A stretch of 64,000 nucleotides of DNA from Lacrimispora sphenoides JCM 1415 (GCF_900105615.1 NZ_LT630003.1:2232001-2296000); one strand, 5' to 3'. Positions 25,819 to 36,338 are shown, numbered from the stretch's first letter. The notes: generated by a model from the sequence alone, not told the origin. A program made the numbers and translations.

Positions 25819-27399
25819 TCACTCCTTTTTCTGAAGATCATACTCCCAGGTATTGTGATCGTTACCTGTATCCTTAAGAATCATGCCGATTTCAGCAAAC
25901 ATCCTGCTGTCAGGCAGATTCCTCTGCCATAGACGGAAGGCTTCCTCTGACCGTATCTCCTTTGCATTAACAGGAGTCCCTTCACAGTAGGCTTTATTAA
26001 TATCCCCATATAATCCTGCCATCTTTTCCACCTGCTCCTCCGGCAGGTTTTTGATTTTGCCGGAAACCTGGCTGCTGATCACATCTATAAGAAATTTCAT
26101 GCCGTATTCCTTAAACATTAGAAGGTTTTCATCAGAAACTCCCGCACTTTTTGCCCAGCGTTCCACATCCGTTTCCCTGGTAGTATAAACCAGTCTTCCA
26201 TCCTCCGTCCATTTAAGAATGCCGTATCTGCAGGGAGAGATAGCGAAGGAGTCCGCCACCACCTCACTGATGTGGTATGCATCTTCCCGCTCTCCCGGTT
26301 CCGGCTTATGCTTCTTTGTCCTCTGCAAATGCAGATGACCGCTTATGTAAACAGGAACCCGGTAAGATTCCAAAAGCTCTATCACATTCTGACTGTTTTC
26401 CAGGGTGCAGTCGTTTGGATAGAGAATGCTTTCCTTTAACAGGTTATGATGAGCAACCGGTATCACGGTTACCCCCAGATCCTTTGCCTCTTCCAGCTGT
26501 TCATTCATCCACTTAAGGGTTTCTTCTTTGATTCTTCCCCCTACTTTATTAAGGGGTTCATACTGGGCGGAGTCAAGCATTAAAAGCCAGTTTTTTTCAT
26601 CCAGCTCATAAACATAGCTTAAGGAATCCTCATCCCGGCTCCTTGCCTGGTCATATCCAAAACGGCGGTAAATGTTATAAAAGCCTTCTGGATCCACGAT
26701 ATCCGCCACCTCCTTCTCTTTGCCGAAATAGGAGGCTGAAAAATAATTGTTGATATCATGGTTTCCAGGTATGACAAGCACCTTTACACCCTTTTCTTCC
26801 AGTATCTCAAGTTTCTGAGCCAATGCCTCATGCCCTGCCTTTTCCCCATTAAGAGTAAGATCTCCGCTCAGAATCACGGCAGATGGCTTAAGTTCCTCCA
26901 TTTCAGCCGTAAATGCGTCCATGAGCTGAGGAATATAATGGACCAGCTTTCCATCGTCACCTTTTTCCATCTCTTCAAAGGCTTCCCCATAATCTGTCAG
27001 ATCCGGAGAATAATAATGGACATCAGAGGCGACCACGATCACAGGAGGTTTATATTCCTCCGGCTCTTCCTCTTCTTCTATCACAGGCGGCTTAGCCGGC
27101 TGCTTTTTCCTGATCTCTTTCCTGGTTTCCTGCTTCCCCGTTTCACCATTTATCTCTGGATCAGGGTTTATAAGATCATTTATTTCTGTACTTTCCTCCT
27201 GGCCTGATTTATCTGAGCTTTCCTCATAAGGACTTCCGGTCGTTTCCTTCCTGTCACGGTCGGAGGTATCCAGGTGATCCACAACCATGACAATGCCAAA
27301 ACAAAGGAGAATCATGATTGTATAAATCAGGACCAGGAGCCAGTTCTTTTTTCTTTTGTTCATGCGGTTATACAAAGATCCCTTTCCACTTCCTGTCAA
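25819..27399 (-). CDS. Membrane-anchored metallophosphoesterase
   Basis: A 526-residue protein with an N-terminal membrane helix (about 19-39), a Glu/Lys-rich linker, and a calcineurin-like phosphoesterase domain with all metal motifs: ASDVHYY, LSGDLTLNG, IPGNHDIN, VAHHNLL and SGHLHLQ. It is exposed outside the cell (inferred topology), with unknown substrate; relatives hydrolyse phosphodiesters or nucleotides. The start is uncertain: TTG 27399 has a weak AGGA nearby, ATG 27363 (MNKRKKNWLL) gives a more usual N-terminus but no clear ribosome site. It follows the cyclopropane synthase gene on the same strand with no terminator in between. Confidence 0.87.
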   Translation of the reverse strand: MTGSGKGSLYNRMNKRKKNWLLVLIYTIMILLCFGIVMVVDHLDTSDRDRKETTGSPYEESSDKSGQEESTEINDLINPDPEINGETGKQETRKEIRKKQPAKPPVIEEEEEPEEYKPPVIVVASDVHYYSPDLTDYGEAFEEMEKGDDGKLVHYIPQLMDAFTAEMEELKPSAVILSGDLTLNGEKAGHEALAQKLEILEEKGVKVLVIPGNHDINNYFSASYFGKEKEVADIVDPEGFYNIYRRFGYDQARSRDEDSLSYVYELDEKNWLLMLDSAQYEPLNKVGGRIKEETLKWMNEQLEEAKDLGVTVIPVAHHNLLKESILYPNDCTLENSQNVIELLESYRVPVYISGHLHLQRTKKHKPEPGEREDAYHISEVVADSFAISPCRYGILKWTEDGRLVYTTRETDVERWAKSAGVSDENLLMFKEYGMKFLIDVISSQVSGKIKNLPEEQVEKMAGLYGDINKAYCEGTPVNAKEIRSEEAFRLWQRNLPDSRMFAEIGMILKDTGNDHNTWEYDLQKKE

Positions 27400-27487
27400 T
27401 TTTATCCTATGGAATCATAACATGCTTTCACAAATACGGCAACTATTTCTCCTCAGTAAACGACAGGACAGGCACGGTTTTTCTTAG

Positions 27488-28660
27488 CTATTCATACCAC
27501 CTTGTCATAGGCAGGTGATTGTTTATCCCTTTGGATACAAGAATCTGGTGGAGATCGATGACCCCATTGTTAAACGTGGCGGCACAGGAGCTTAAATATA
27601 GGTCCCACATTCTGGCAAACTCTGTGCCCATTTTCTCCTCGATTTCCGGACGGTGGTCATTAAAATTCTGTCCCCATAAAAGCAATGTCTTACAATAATG
27701 ACGGCGAAGACTTTCCACGTCCAGGGTGTAAAACCGGTGTTCGCTTAGAATATTGATCATTTCCCGGAGACTTGGTATGGTGCCTCCCGGGAAAATATAT
27801 TTTTTCATCCACGGATCACCGGGATATTCCTTCAGAGCGCTGATGTAGTGAAGAAGAAGCAATCCGCCGGGATTTAACACCGACTCCGCATTTTTTACAA
27901 ACAGCTCGTAATTATCCCTTCCCACGTGTTCCAGCATGCCAACGCTGACGACCCGGTCAAAGGTTCTGCCCCAGCTTTTTAAATCCCGGTAATCCATTAA
28001 TTCCACAGACACCCTGCCCGTTAAGCCTTCCTCTTCGATCCGTTCTTCAAATTTCTTTTTCTGCTCTTTGCTTAAGGTGATCCCAACTCCCTGCACCCCG
28101 TATTCCTTGGCCGCCTTAATCAGTAAAAATCCCCAGCCGCAGCCGATATCCAAAAGAGTCATATCCTTTTTTAAGTACAGCTTCTTTAATATCCTCTCCA
28201 CCTTATTGCACTGGGCATCGTGCAAGGTATCATTTTCCGTCTTAAAATATCCACAGGAATAGCTTAAGGAATCATCAAGCCAAAGGCGGTAGAAATCATT
28301 GCCGATATCATAATGGGAAGTGACCTCCTTCTCCTGATTTTTTTTGGACTGGGATGAAAAAATCAGCTTTCTAAGCTTTCCCTGATCCATTGAAAATTTC
28401 CCCATCTGGCCAAGGAAATGATTCAAAGCGTGATACAGATCCCCTTCCACATCCAGGGTTCCTTTCATATAGGCTTCTCCAAGTGCCAGCGAAGTGCTGG
28501 TCAGCAAATCCTTGCCCTCAATATCCTCTTTTAAGTTCACAATAAACGCCGGATTCCCTTCCCCGATATGATAGGTCTCTCCGCGGAGCTTTACATCAAA
28601 AGGGTGCTCGTCAAATCTCTGAAGAAAGGAAATTAAAAAGTTGTCTGTCATGGTTTTCAT
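27488..28660 (-). CDS. cfa: Cyclopropane-fatty-acyl-phospholipid synthase family methyltransferase
   Basis: The ATG at 28660 follows GGAGG by 7 bases and gives 390 residues. An N-terminal domain is followed by the SAM-dependent methyltransferase core with LLDIGCGWGFLLIKAA (SAM-binding motif I), VGITLSKEQ, VSVGMLEHVG and HYISALKEYPGDPWMKKYIFPGG, all characteristic of CFA synthases. It adds a methylene bridge from S-adenosylmethionine to unsaturated acyl chains in membrane lipids, a stationary-phase and stress adaptation. In-frame codons upstream of 28660 lack ribosome-site support. Confidence 0.93.
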   Translation of the reverse strand: MKTMTDNFLISFLQRFDEHPFDVKLRGETYHIGEGNPAFIVNLKEDIEGKDLLTSTSLALGEAYMKGTLDVEGDLYHALNHFLGQMGKFSMDQGKLRKLIFSSQSKKNQEKEVTSHYDIGNDFYRLWLDDSLSYSCGYFKTENDTLHDAQCNKVERILKKLYLKKDMTLLDIGCGWGFLLIKAAKEYGVQGVGITLSKEQKKKFEERIEEEGLTGRVSVELMDYRDLKSWGRTFDRVVSVGMLEHVGRDNYELFVKNAESVLNPGGLLLLHYISALKEYPGDPWMKKYIFPGGTIPSLREMINILSEHRFYTLDVESLRRHYCKTLLLWGQNFNDHRPEIEEKMGTEFARMWDLYLSSCAATFNNGVIDLHQILVSKGINNHLPMTRWYE

Positions 28661-28775
28661 GGCTTTTCCTCCAATCTGCTCTTTATTCCTACTGAGATTT
28701 TTGCCCGATTTTTGTGATTTCATAAGCTTTGTTTTCAGCAAAGTTCCATTTTTTCAATATCAGAGGCATTCTGCA

Positions 28776-28804
28776 AGACATTTTTAATGATCTGTGTTAA
28801 AATC
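28776..28804 (+). promoter_or_regulatory. Promoter of the EamA transporter gene
   Basis: AAGACA, 17 bases, TAAAAT preceded by TGTG; about 30 bases before the ATG at 28835. The -35 box matches consensus at only four positions. Confidence 0.5.
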
Positions 28805-28834
28805 TAATAAAATTACTTACAGGAGAAGACAATT

Positions 28835-29767
28835 ATGAATAAGCAGAACAATTTATACGGACATCTGGCCGCCGGATTCTCCATATTCGTATGGGGAACC
28901 ACTTTTATCTCAACCAAAGTTCTTCTTGAGGCTTTTACTCCTCTTGAAATTTTGTTTTTCCGCTTTCTCATCGGCTATGTTGCCTTATGGCTGGCTTGTC
29001 CCCGCCTTTTGCGGACAAAAAGCAAAAAACAGGAATTTCTTTTCGCAGCCGCCGGAATATGCGGCGTTACTTTATATTTTCTTATGGAAAATTTTGCGCT
29101 TACCATAACCCTTGCCGCCAACGTCAGCGTAATCATTGCCGTAGCCCCATTTTTTACAGCCCTGTTTGACTGGCTGTTCTTAAAAGGGGAAAAACCCGGT
29201 CCCCGGTTCCTGGCCGGATTTTTAATTGCTATCATTGGAATCAGCCTGATCAGCTTTCAGAAGTCAGCCGGCATGAAGATAAACCCCAAGGGAGATTTTC
29301 TTGCACTTGCTGCCGCTGTTACCTGGGCCGCATATTCCGTAATTACAAAAAAAATAGGAGAATACGGCCATGGGACCGTTGAAACAACAAGGCGTATTTT
29401 CTTCTACGGCCTTCTGTTCATGGTTCCTGCACTGGCAATTCTCCCTTTCCGTCTGGGCTTTTACCGCCTTGCTGACACAAAGAATTTATTAAATATTCTG
29501 TTTCTGGGCCTGGGCGCTTCCGCCCTATGCTTTGCCACCTGGAATTTTGCCGTAAAGGAACTGGGCTCTGTAAAGACCAGCGTCTACATCTATGCAGTCC
29601 CGGTAATCACCGTGATCTCATCCATGCTTCTGCTTGACGAACGCATCAGTTTCCAGTCTGCCTGCGGAATCGTGATGACCCTGGCCGGCCTTATGGTTTC
29701 TGAAAGCAAGGCCCGGTCAAAAGGCTTTCAGCTCCGGCAGAAAAAACAAGGTTCTGCCCAAAATTAA
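28835..29767 (+). CDS. EamA/DMT family drug-metabolite exporter
   Basis: A 310-residue protein with ten predicted membrane helices in two EamA repeats (about 8-145 and 158-295). Repeat hallmarks are FSIFVWGTTFISTKVLLE at the start and AAVTWAAYSVITKK at the beginning of repeat two. The family exports amino acids, nucleosides or drugs; substrate unknown. ACAGGAGAAGACAATT precedes the ATG. Its last 77 bases overlap the 3' end of the convergent phosphopantetheinyl transferase gene. Confidence 0.92.
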   Translation: MNKQNNLYGHLAAGFSIFVWGTTFISTKVLLEAFTPLEILFFRFLIGYVALWLACPRLLRTKSKKQEFLFAAAGICGVTLYFLMENFALTITLAANVSVIIAVAPFFTALFDWLFLKGEKPGPRFLAGFLIAIIGISLISFQKSAGMKINPKGDFLALAAAVTWAAYSVITKKIGEYGHGTVETTRRIFFYGLLFMVPALAILPFRLGFYRLADTKNLLNILFLGLGASALCFATWNFAVKELGSVKTSVYIYAVPVITVISSMLLLDERISFQSACGIVMTLAGLMVSESKARSKGFQLRQKKQGSAQN

Positions 29768-30332
29768 TTTCCTCATCACCCAGAGTGCATATGGAAAGTA
29801 CATAGCCCCCCTTCAGCATGGTCTGATGGAAGGATGCTCCTGGGACAGAGCATGCAAAAGAAGCCTCCTCCTTCCATTCAAAAGAAATGGAAGTCAGGGG
29901 GACGGTAATACCTAGGCCTGCCGCTTTTAAGCAGCTTTCCTTTAATGTCCATATGCGAAAGAAATACTGGGAACGCTCTGACTCCGGTATTTCCTCCATA
30001 CGGTGTCTTTCGGCATCAGAAAAAACCTTTTTAAGGATATTTTGCCGGAAGGGCCGTATCCTCTCCACATCGATCCCCACCTGCCTGTCTCCAATTGCGC
30101 AGGCTACCAGGCCATCTGTGTGGCTGATGTTATAATGGATGTGAGGAAAGTCCTTTAAATATGGTTTGCCATGCTCTTCTTTTAAAATGACCGGCTGGTC
30201 ATTTAATTCAAAGTCCATTCCATATAACTCCTTAAGTCCCATTCGAAGAAGCTCTTTTCCAAGCCCGTGTTCCTGCTCCCTCTTTTCCTTACTCTGGGTT
30301 ACTTCATACGTTTCCAGATAAATCCGTACCAT
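29691..30332 (-). CDS. 4'-phosphopantetheinyl transferase (Sfp/AcpT-like)
   Basis: A 213-residue protein with both family motifs: VGIDVERIRPF (Mg-binding Asp/Glu) and RIWTLKESCLKAAGLG (the WxxKEA-like motif). It transfers the phosphopantetheine arm of coenzyme A onto acyl or peptidyl carrier proteins. Sfp-length proteins act on secondary-metabolite carrier domains, but no NRPS or PKS gene is visible here, so the client is unknown. The C-terminal 25 codons overlap the eamA-type gene on the other strand. It is cotranscribed with the MBL gene, 18 bases downstream of it. Confidence 0.93.
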   Translation of the reverse strand: MVRIYLETYEVTQSKEKREQEHGLGKELLRMGLKELYGMDFELNDQPVILKEEHGKPYLKDFPHIHYNISHTDGLVACAIGDRQVGIDVERIRPFRQNILKKVFSDAERHRMEEIPESERSQYFFRIWTLKESCLKAAGLGITVPLTSISFEWKEEASFACSVPGASFHQTMLKGGYVLSICTLGDEEINFGQNLVFSAGAESLLTGPCFQKP

Positions 30333-30350
30333 ACCGTCTTAAACCTTTGT

Positions 30351-31007
30351 CTAAATCCCTGTCCTGTTCCACGCCCGGTTTTCCACCGGACTTCCATGAC
30401 CGAAATATACCTTTCTTGCGCCAAGAGCGCTAATCTTATCCGCGCTTTTTAACATCTCCGCCCTGTTCCAATACACCAGGGACAACCCGGGATAAAACAT
30501 ATTCATCAGCGCATCACCTACTATGACAGCCTTTTCATCAAGATCAATTCCTATGGACCCTCTGGTATGCCCCGGCAGCCCCATGATCCTGGCATTGATT
30601 CCATAATCCTTCAGCCAGTCACCTTCACCGATAAAGATTTCCGGGATAAACTCTGGTATCCGGTCCGTTTCAAAACTTTTCGCTGTAACCTCCGCAACCG
30701 CCATTCCTAACATTCCCTGAAAACGGAGAGGTTCCGTAAAATTGTCCTTTATAAGGCTTAAATCTTCTTTATGAAGGGCCACCGGTACTCCCAGTTCCTT
30801 TCTAAGATAGGCTGTATTCTGCACATGGTCCGCATGACCATGGGTGAGCACAATCAGTTCCACCTTCGTTTTCCGGCACTGGGCCAGTACTTTTTCTTCA
30901 AATCCGTTCCTTCCGGTATCTACAAGAACGGCTCTTCCATGTTCCTCAATCAGATAGGTGTTCACACTTCCGCATCTGATCCGTTTTACTTCTGCCAACT
31001 TTTTCAT
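30351..31007 (-). CDS. MBL-fold metallo-hydrolase (glyoxalase II-like)
   Basis: A 218-residue metallo-beta-lactamase-fold hydrolase with the zinc-binding motif LTHGHADHVQN (HxHxDH), LPGHTRGS carrying the next His, VGDALMN with the bridging Asp, and a terminal FGHGSP. This is the glyoxalase II/YcbL-type branch; the usual reactions are thioester or lactone hydrolysis, but the substrate is unknown here. Confidence 0.9.
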   Translation of the reverse strand: MKKLAEVKRIRCGSVNTYLIEEHGRAVLVDTGRNGFEEKVLAQCRKTKVELIVLTHGHADHVQNTAYLRKELGVPVALHKEDLSLIKDNFTEPLRFQGMLGMAVAEVTAKSFETDRIPEFIPEIFIGEGDWLKDYGINARIMGLPGHTRGSIGIDLDEKAVIVGDALMNMFYPGLSLVYWNRAEMLKSADKISALGARKVYFGHGSPVENRAWNRTGI

Positions 31008-31317
31008 CTCACTTTCAAATACATTATTTCTCTGCCGGAAAATGCCCTTGGCACCATTACGCTATTGTTCATTGTATTGAAAGAAAGCCTTGTATATTCC
31101 CGATTTTTCCTCTATCTTTTTCTGTAAATACAATCAATTACTCCGTTTACCGTCTTCGCGGATCGCACCTTTTTTCCCGTTTTTTCAAACAGGCATTAGC
31201 TTCTTATGGCTTATAGCATATCATCCTTTGTCCCTTTCATCAATTCCTTTTCCAATCCGGAACAAAGAGTCTGCGAAACAAAATACCAAGCTTAAGTTTC
31301 GCTGCTTCAGAAGTAAA
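31008..31317. other. Intergenic region without a recognised gene
   Basis: Between the MBL gene and the enolase terminator. It should hold the MBL promoter, but none stands out. A 7-bp inverted repeat GCGAAAC/GTTTCGC with a long spacer lies near 31274-31303. No conserved coding frame was recognised. Confidence 0.5.
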
Positions 31318-31359
31318 AAAGGCCCGGCAGGTCTAAAATGCCAGACCTGCCGGGCCTTT
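31318..31359 (-). terminator. Terminator after enolase
   Basis: Perfect 17-bp inverted repeat AAAGGCCCGGCAGGTCT and its complement, 8-base loop, followed on the minus strand by TTTACTTCTG. It begins 9 bases past the eno stop. Confidence 0.93.
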
Positions 31360-31368
31360 CTCCATTCC

Positions 31369-32890
<1,522 letters not shown>

Positions 32891-32895
32891 GAATC

Positions 32896-32924
32896 ATCAT
32901 ATCACATTTTACCAGTAATTTCAA
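32896..32924 (-). promoter_or_regulatory. Promoter of enolase
   Basis: Minus strand TTGAAA, 17 bases, TATGAT with TG near the extended -10 position. Confidence 0.7.
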
Positions 32925-32969
32925 CACTGACATTGATAATTATTACTGATTTTTCCTTTAATGAGAAAA

Positions 32970-33006
32970 AAGCTTCTGCCCCTGCGTGATACAGGGACAA
33001 AAGCTT
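32970..33006 (-). terminator. Terminator after the NCS2 permease gene
   Basis: AAGCTT...CCCTG / CAGGG...AAGCTT stem with internal bulges, followed on the minus strand by TTTTTTCTC; 45 bases past the stop. Confidence 0.8.
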
Positions 33007-33050
33007 GTAATTTCTGCAGGATCCACCAATGAATATTCTAAAACCTGAAC

Positions 33051-34406
33051 TTACAGAAAAGCCTGTAATGCAAAGTTTACAATAAACAGAATGGTTGCTA
33101 TTATAATAATAGGATTTAACTCATTTGCTTTCTTTTTACAGATCTTTACGATGCAGTAGAAAATAAATGCTGTTGCAATTCCATAGGAAATGCTGTAGCA
33201 AAGTGCCATAAACACGCCAGCAAAGAAGGCAGGAACTGATTCTTCTAACTGACTCCAGTCAATCTCCTTAAACGAAGAAATCATCATACAGCCAACAATA
33301 ACAAGAGCCGGAGCCGTTGCTACAGATGGAATTGCGCTGATAAAGGAGGCTAAGAATGCACTTACGGCAAAACAAACAGCTACAACTACGGAAGTAAGCC
33401 CGGTACGTCCGCCAGCTCCGATACCTGCTGCACTTTCCACATAAGTGGTTGTGTTTGAGGTACCAAAAATGGCTCCAATGGAAGTCGCTGTTGCATCTGC
33501 AAATAACGCTTTATCCATCTTGGAAGAGAACCCTTTGCCCGACTCTAAGGAAGCTTCATCTTCCGCACTAAAGATTCCGCTTCTGCGGCCTGTTCCAATA
33601 AAAGTTCCGATGGTATCAAAGGTATCGGATAAGCTGAATGAGAAAATAGTTATTAATACCAGAGGAAGCTTAGCCGCATCACTAAATAAGGCGGGAAGTC
33701 CTTCTGCCGTAAAAATTACTCCGAACGTCGTTGGAAGCACTGATAAAGCTTCTGAAAAGTTCACGGTATCTCCTGTCTTTGTAATGCCTAACGGAATACC
33801 GATCAAAGTTGTTAAAATAATACCGATTAATATACCGCCTTTTACATCCATAACGGTTAATATAACAATTAATACAAGACCAATCATAAATAAAATAAGA
33901 GCTTTTGTTGAAATCACTGACATTGCAGGAACGCCTGCTGCAAAATTGATGGCACCTGCATTCAGAAGACCTATGTATGCAATAAAGATACCAATGCCTC
34001 CGCCGATGGCATTCTGCAGACTTACTGGAATGGCTTTGATGATATACTTACGTATCCTGGTTACTGTGATGAAAATGTTAAGGAGTCCGCAGACGAAAAC
34101 CATTGATAAAGCCTGCTGCCATGTAAATTTCAGTCCAAAGCAAACAGTGTAAACAAAAAAAGCATTCAAACCCATACCTGGTGCCTGAGCATAGGGTACA
34201 TTGGCTACAAGCCCCATAACTAAAGTCCCTATAATCGCAGAAATAATGGTTGCTAAAAATACTGCTCCCCATTCCATTCCTGCCTGGCTTAAAGTATTCG
34301 GGTTCACGATAATTATGTACGCCATGGCAAAAAATGTGGTAATTCCAGCAATAATCTCAGTAGTAACATTCGTTCCATTTTCCTTGAGTTTAAAAAACTG
34401 CTCCAT
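33051..34406 (-). CDS. NCS2 family purine (hypoxanthine/guanine/adenine) permease, AzgA type
   Basis: From ATG 34406 (AAAAGGAG upstream) the product has 451 residues with about 12-14 membrane segments. It has the AzgA-type start MEQFFKLKENGTNVTTEIIAGITTF, the segment AQAPGMGLNAFFVYTV and the substrate-site region SDTFDTIGTFIGTGRRSGIF followed by GTSNTTTYVESAAGIGAGGRTGL. These proteins import purine bases with protons. No purine riboswitch was found upstream; the gene has its own SigA promoter. Confidence 0.93.
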   Translation of the reverse strand: MEQFFKLKENGTNVTTEIIAGITTFFAMAYIIIVNPNTLSQAGMEWGAVFLATIISAIIGTLVMGLVANVPYAQAPGMGLNAFFVYTVCFGLKFTWQQALSMVFVCGLLNIFITVTRIRKYIIKAIPVSLQNAIGGGIGIFIAYIGLLNAGAINFAAGVPAMSVISTKALILFMIGLVLIVILTVMDVKGGILIGIILTTLIGIPLGITKTGDTVNFSEALSVLPTTFGVIFTAEGLPALFSDAAKLPLVLITIFSFSLSDTFDTIGTFIGTGRRSGIFSAEDEASLESGKGFSSKMDKALFADATATSIGAIFGTSNTTTYVESAAGIGAGGRTGLTSVVVAVCFAVSAFLASFISAIPSVATAPALVIVGCMMISSFKEIDWSQLEESVPAFFAGVFMALCYSISYGIATAFIFYCIVKICKKKANELNPIIIIATILFIVNFALQAFL

Positions 34407-34462
34407 GGTAAAACTCCTTTTCATTTTATTTTGAGAGATTCTCGTTTTTAAGTTACCATTTT

Positions 34463-34491
34463 ATTATAACTGTTTTTTCTCAATTCTTCAA
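34463..34491 (-). promoter_or_regulatory. Promoter of the NCS2 permease
   Basis: Minus strand TTGAAG, 17 bases, TATAAT, about 55 bases before the start codon. Upstream of it (34492-34721) the DNA is AT-rich and no gene or regulatory element was recognised. Confidence 0.75.
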
Positions 34492-34721
34492 GAAAATTTA
34501 ATAAAATTTTAATCTTTTATTTATTATTAATTTTAATTTGATTTATTAGTTAGATTAATATTTGGAAAGCAAGTAATTAATACTGCTTATTTAACATGGA
34601 CTGTTAACGCGTGTATTTACAGTTTGGCTGTTGTTCAGGGGGGAACCTGAGAATATGAGGGGAAAGGTACGTGTTACTATGTGGAAAGCTCAACGTTTAG
34701 ATTTGGTTTTTGGTATAGAAA

Positions 34722-34771
34722 AAAGCCGGGGAGGTACAAAGAATAAGCTTCTATTGTACCTTCCCGGCTTT
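34722..34771 (-). terminator. Terminator after trpS and the small RDAC-type gene
   Basis: Seventeen-bp stem with one G-U pair (AAAGCCGGGGAGGTACA with its partner), 16-base loop, then TTCTATACC on the minus strand; 13 bases past the stop of the small gene. Confidence 0.85.
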
Positions 34772-34784
34772 CCTGTCTCAGATA

Positions 34785-35027
34785 TCACAACAGCCAGAAG
34801 TCTGTTTTATCTTCTCCGTATTCCAGCTTATAACGTAGTCTGCCAAAAAACTCCTCCAGAGCTTCATAAAGCTCCTCCCATTGTACGCTGCTGGGTGTTT
34901 CCTGGAATGGCTCGATCCAGCAGGATTGCTTCCCGCAGGCGTCCCTTAAATGGATCTTGAATTCCAAACCTTTGTTTTTAATATATTCATTGCATTGTAA
35001 GATCTCGGTGATGGAAACAATCTTCAT
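34785..35027 (-). CDS. Small conserved-type protein with LRDACG motif (RDAC family-like)
   Basis: An 80-residue soluble protein beginning MKIVSITEILQCNEYIKNKG, with HLRDACGKQSCWIEP in the middle and an acidic, aromatic C-terminus ending DFWLL. I recall small Lachnospiraceae proteins named for an RDAC motif, and this fits, but no function is known. It starts 8 bases after trpS and shares its terminator, so the two are cotranscribed; GAGG-like purines sit in the gap. Cys at positions 12, 31 and 36 could bind metal, which is speculation. Confidence 0.7.
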   Translation of the reverse strand: MKIVSITEILQCNEYIKNKGLEFKIHLRDACGKQSCWIEPFQETPSSVQWEELYEALEEFFGRLRYKLEYGEDKTDFWLL

Positions 35028-35035
35028 ATACGCCT

Positions 35036-36127
35036 CTATTCCTGGCCCTTATACTTCCTTGCCTGCTCCTCAATGTACTCCAGATCATCAAAATAATTGA
35101 TCTTCATGGCATCTTTCACACCCTTTAAGGTCCTGGCTGCCATTGCCTCAGCTTTGTCACTTCCCTCTTTTAATATCTGGTATACGTAAGGGATGTTTGC
35201 CTCGTATTCTTTTCTTCTTCTGCGGATAGGCTCTAACTCTGCCTGAAGGATGCTGTTTAAGAACCGCTTCACCTTCACATCGCCTAAGCCTCCCCGTTTA
35301 TAGTGGTCTTTAAGCTCGTCAAGATTCTTATAATCCGGCAGATATTTTTCAAAATCTTCATCTTTGCAGAATGCATCAAGGTAGGTGAATACCGTATTTC
35401 CTTCCACTTCTCCCGGGTCGGAAACCTGGATGTGATTCGGGTCTGTATACATGCTCATGACCTTTTTCTTTACTTCTTCTTCCGGATCAGATAAATAGAT
35501 GCAGTTTCCAAGGGACTTGCTCATCTTGGCTTTTCCGTCGGTTCCAGGAAGACGTAAACAGGCTTTATTATTCGGAAGCAGGATCTCCGGCTCCACTAGG
35601 GCATCGCCGTAGACGGAATTGAACTTCCGTACAATTTCCCTGGTCTGCTCGATCATGGGCTCCTGATCCTCTCCAACGGGCACTGTGGTAGCCTGGAACG
35701 CTGTAATGTCAGCTGCCTGGCTGATCGGATAGGTGAAGAAGCCTACTGGGATGCTGGTTTCAAAGTTTCTCATGGCGATCTCGGATTTTACCGTAGGATT
35801 CCGCTGCAGCCTGGATACGGTTACCAGGTTCATATAGTAAAAGGACAGTTCCGTAAGCTCCGGGATCTGGGACTGGATGAAAAGGGTGCATTTCTTCGGG
35901 TCCAGACCGCAGGAAAGGTAATCCAGCGCAACCTCTATGATATTTTGACGAACTTTTTCCGGATTATCGGCATTGTCCGTAAGTGCCTGTGCATCCGCTA
36001 TCATGATAAAAATCTCGTCAAATTCACCGGAATTCTGCAGCTCCACCCTGCGCTTTAATGAACCAACGTAGTGGCCGATATGGAGCTTACCGGTGGGCCG
36101 GTCCCCTGTTAAAATAATCTTTCCCAT
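35036..36127 (-). CDS. trpS: Tryptophanyl-tRNA synthetase
   Basis: From ATG 36127 (GGAGG 5 bases upstream) the product is 363 residues. The class I motifs are present: the HIGH motif in [10 protein letters not shown] at residues 14-23 and KMSKS in [12 protein letters not shown]. It charges tRNA-Trp. In-frame codons continue 63 codons upstream through a structured leader but are not part of the protein. The leader lacks a T-box, which commonly controls this gene in Firmicutes, and instead carries a four-stem element (36160-36295). Confidence 0.96.
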   Translation of the reverse strand: MGKIILTGDRPTGKLHIGHYVGSLKRRVELQNSGEFDEIFIMIADAQALTDNADNPEKVRQNIIEVALDYLSCGLDPKKCTLFIQSQIPELTELSFYYMNLVTVSRLQRNPTVKSEIAMRNFETSIPVGFFTYPISQAADITAFQATTVPVGEDQEPMIEQTREIVRKFNSVYGDALVEPEILLPNNKACLRLPGTDGKAKMSKSLGNCIYLSDPEEEVKKKVMSMYTDPNHIQVSDPGEVEGNTVFTYLDAFCKDEDFEKYLPDYKNLDELKDHYKRGGLGDVKVKRFLNSILQAELEPIRRRRKEYEANIPYVYQILKEGSDKAEAMAARTLKGVKDAMKINYFDDLEYIEEQARKYKGQE

Positions 36128-36159
36128 TTTTACCTCCAGATATTTTGTATCGTAAATCT

Positions 36160-36295
36160 GTAGTGCAGGGATCGAATCCTCCGGATTCGATCCCTCACGG
36201 GCATTCACCCTATGAAACAAGCCATAAAAAGATTTTCTTATGTGCGAGCACAACGAAAATCTTTTCATGCCCTGTTTCGCACTACTCATTGCTTT
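36160..36295 (-). ncRNA. Four-stem junction element, family A, copy 1 (trpS leader)
   Basis: Closing stem P1 36160-36166 with 36279-36285 (GTAGTGC/GCACTAC); P2 36167-36179 with 36183-36195, perfect 13 bp and 3-base loop; conserved 18-nt segment 36196-36213 with a small GGG/CCC hairpin; P4 36214-36237 with 36255-36278, 24 positions with one mismatch and an inner TGTGC/GCACA hairpin; conserved flank TCATTGCTTT 36286-36295. Two P4 pairs are G-U only when read as minus-strand RNA and A-C on the plus strand, so the minus strand, also the trpS mRNA, is the likely functional strand. The transcript from the promoter at 36303 would start right at this element. Same architecture with different stem sequences at 46754-46899. 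Confidence 0.7.
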
Positions 36296-36302
36296 CGTGG
36301 AT

Positions 36303-36330
36303 ATTATACCATTCATTCGATATTTGTCAA
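36303..36330 (-). promoter_or_regulatory. Consensus SigA promoter of trpS
   Basis: Minus strand TTGACA, 16 bases, TATAAT: both boxes perfect. Transcription should begin near 36296, so the family A element forms the first 135 bases of the mRNA. Confidence 0.88.
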
Positions 36331-36338
36331 TCGTCGTC

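Noticed and set aside
33445..34152. A 235-codon plus-strand open frame
   Set aside because: It is antisense to the NCS2 permease gene, whose motifs are clear; the frame has no ribosome site or recognisable domain.
34425..34630. Purine riboswitch expected before an NCS2 purine permease
   Set aside because: No conserved purine-aptamer core or terminator/antiterminator pair is visible; only an AT-rich leader and a SigA promoter.
36128..36316. N-terminal extension of TrpS through the leader
   Set aside because: The frame is open only by chance across the structured element; the ATG at 36127 has the ribosome site and gives the family N-terminus.
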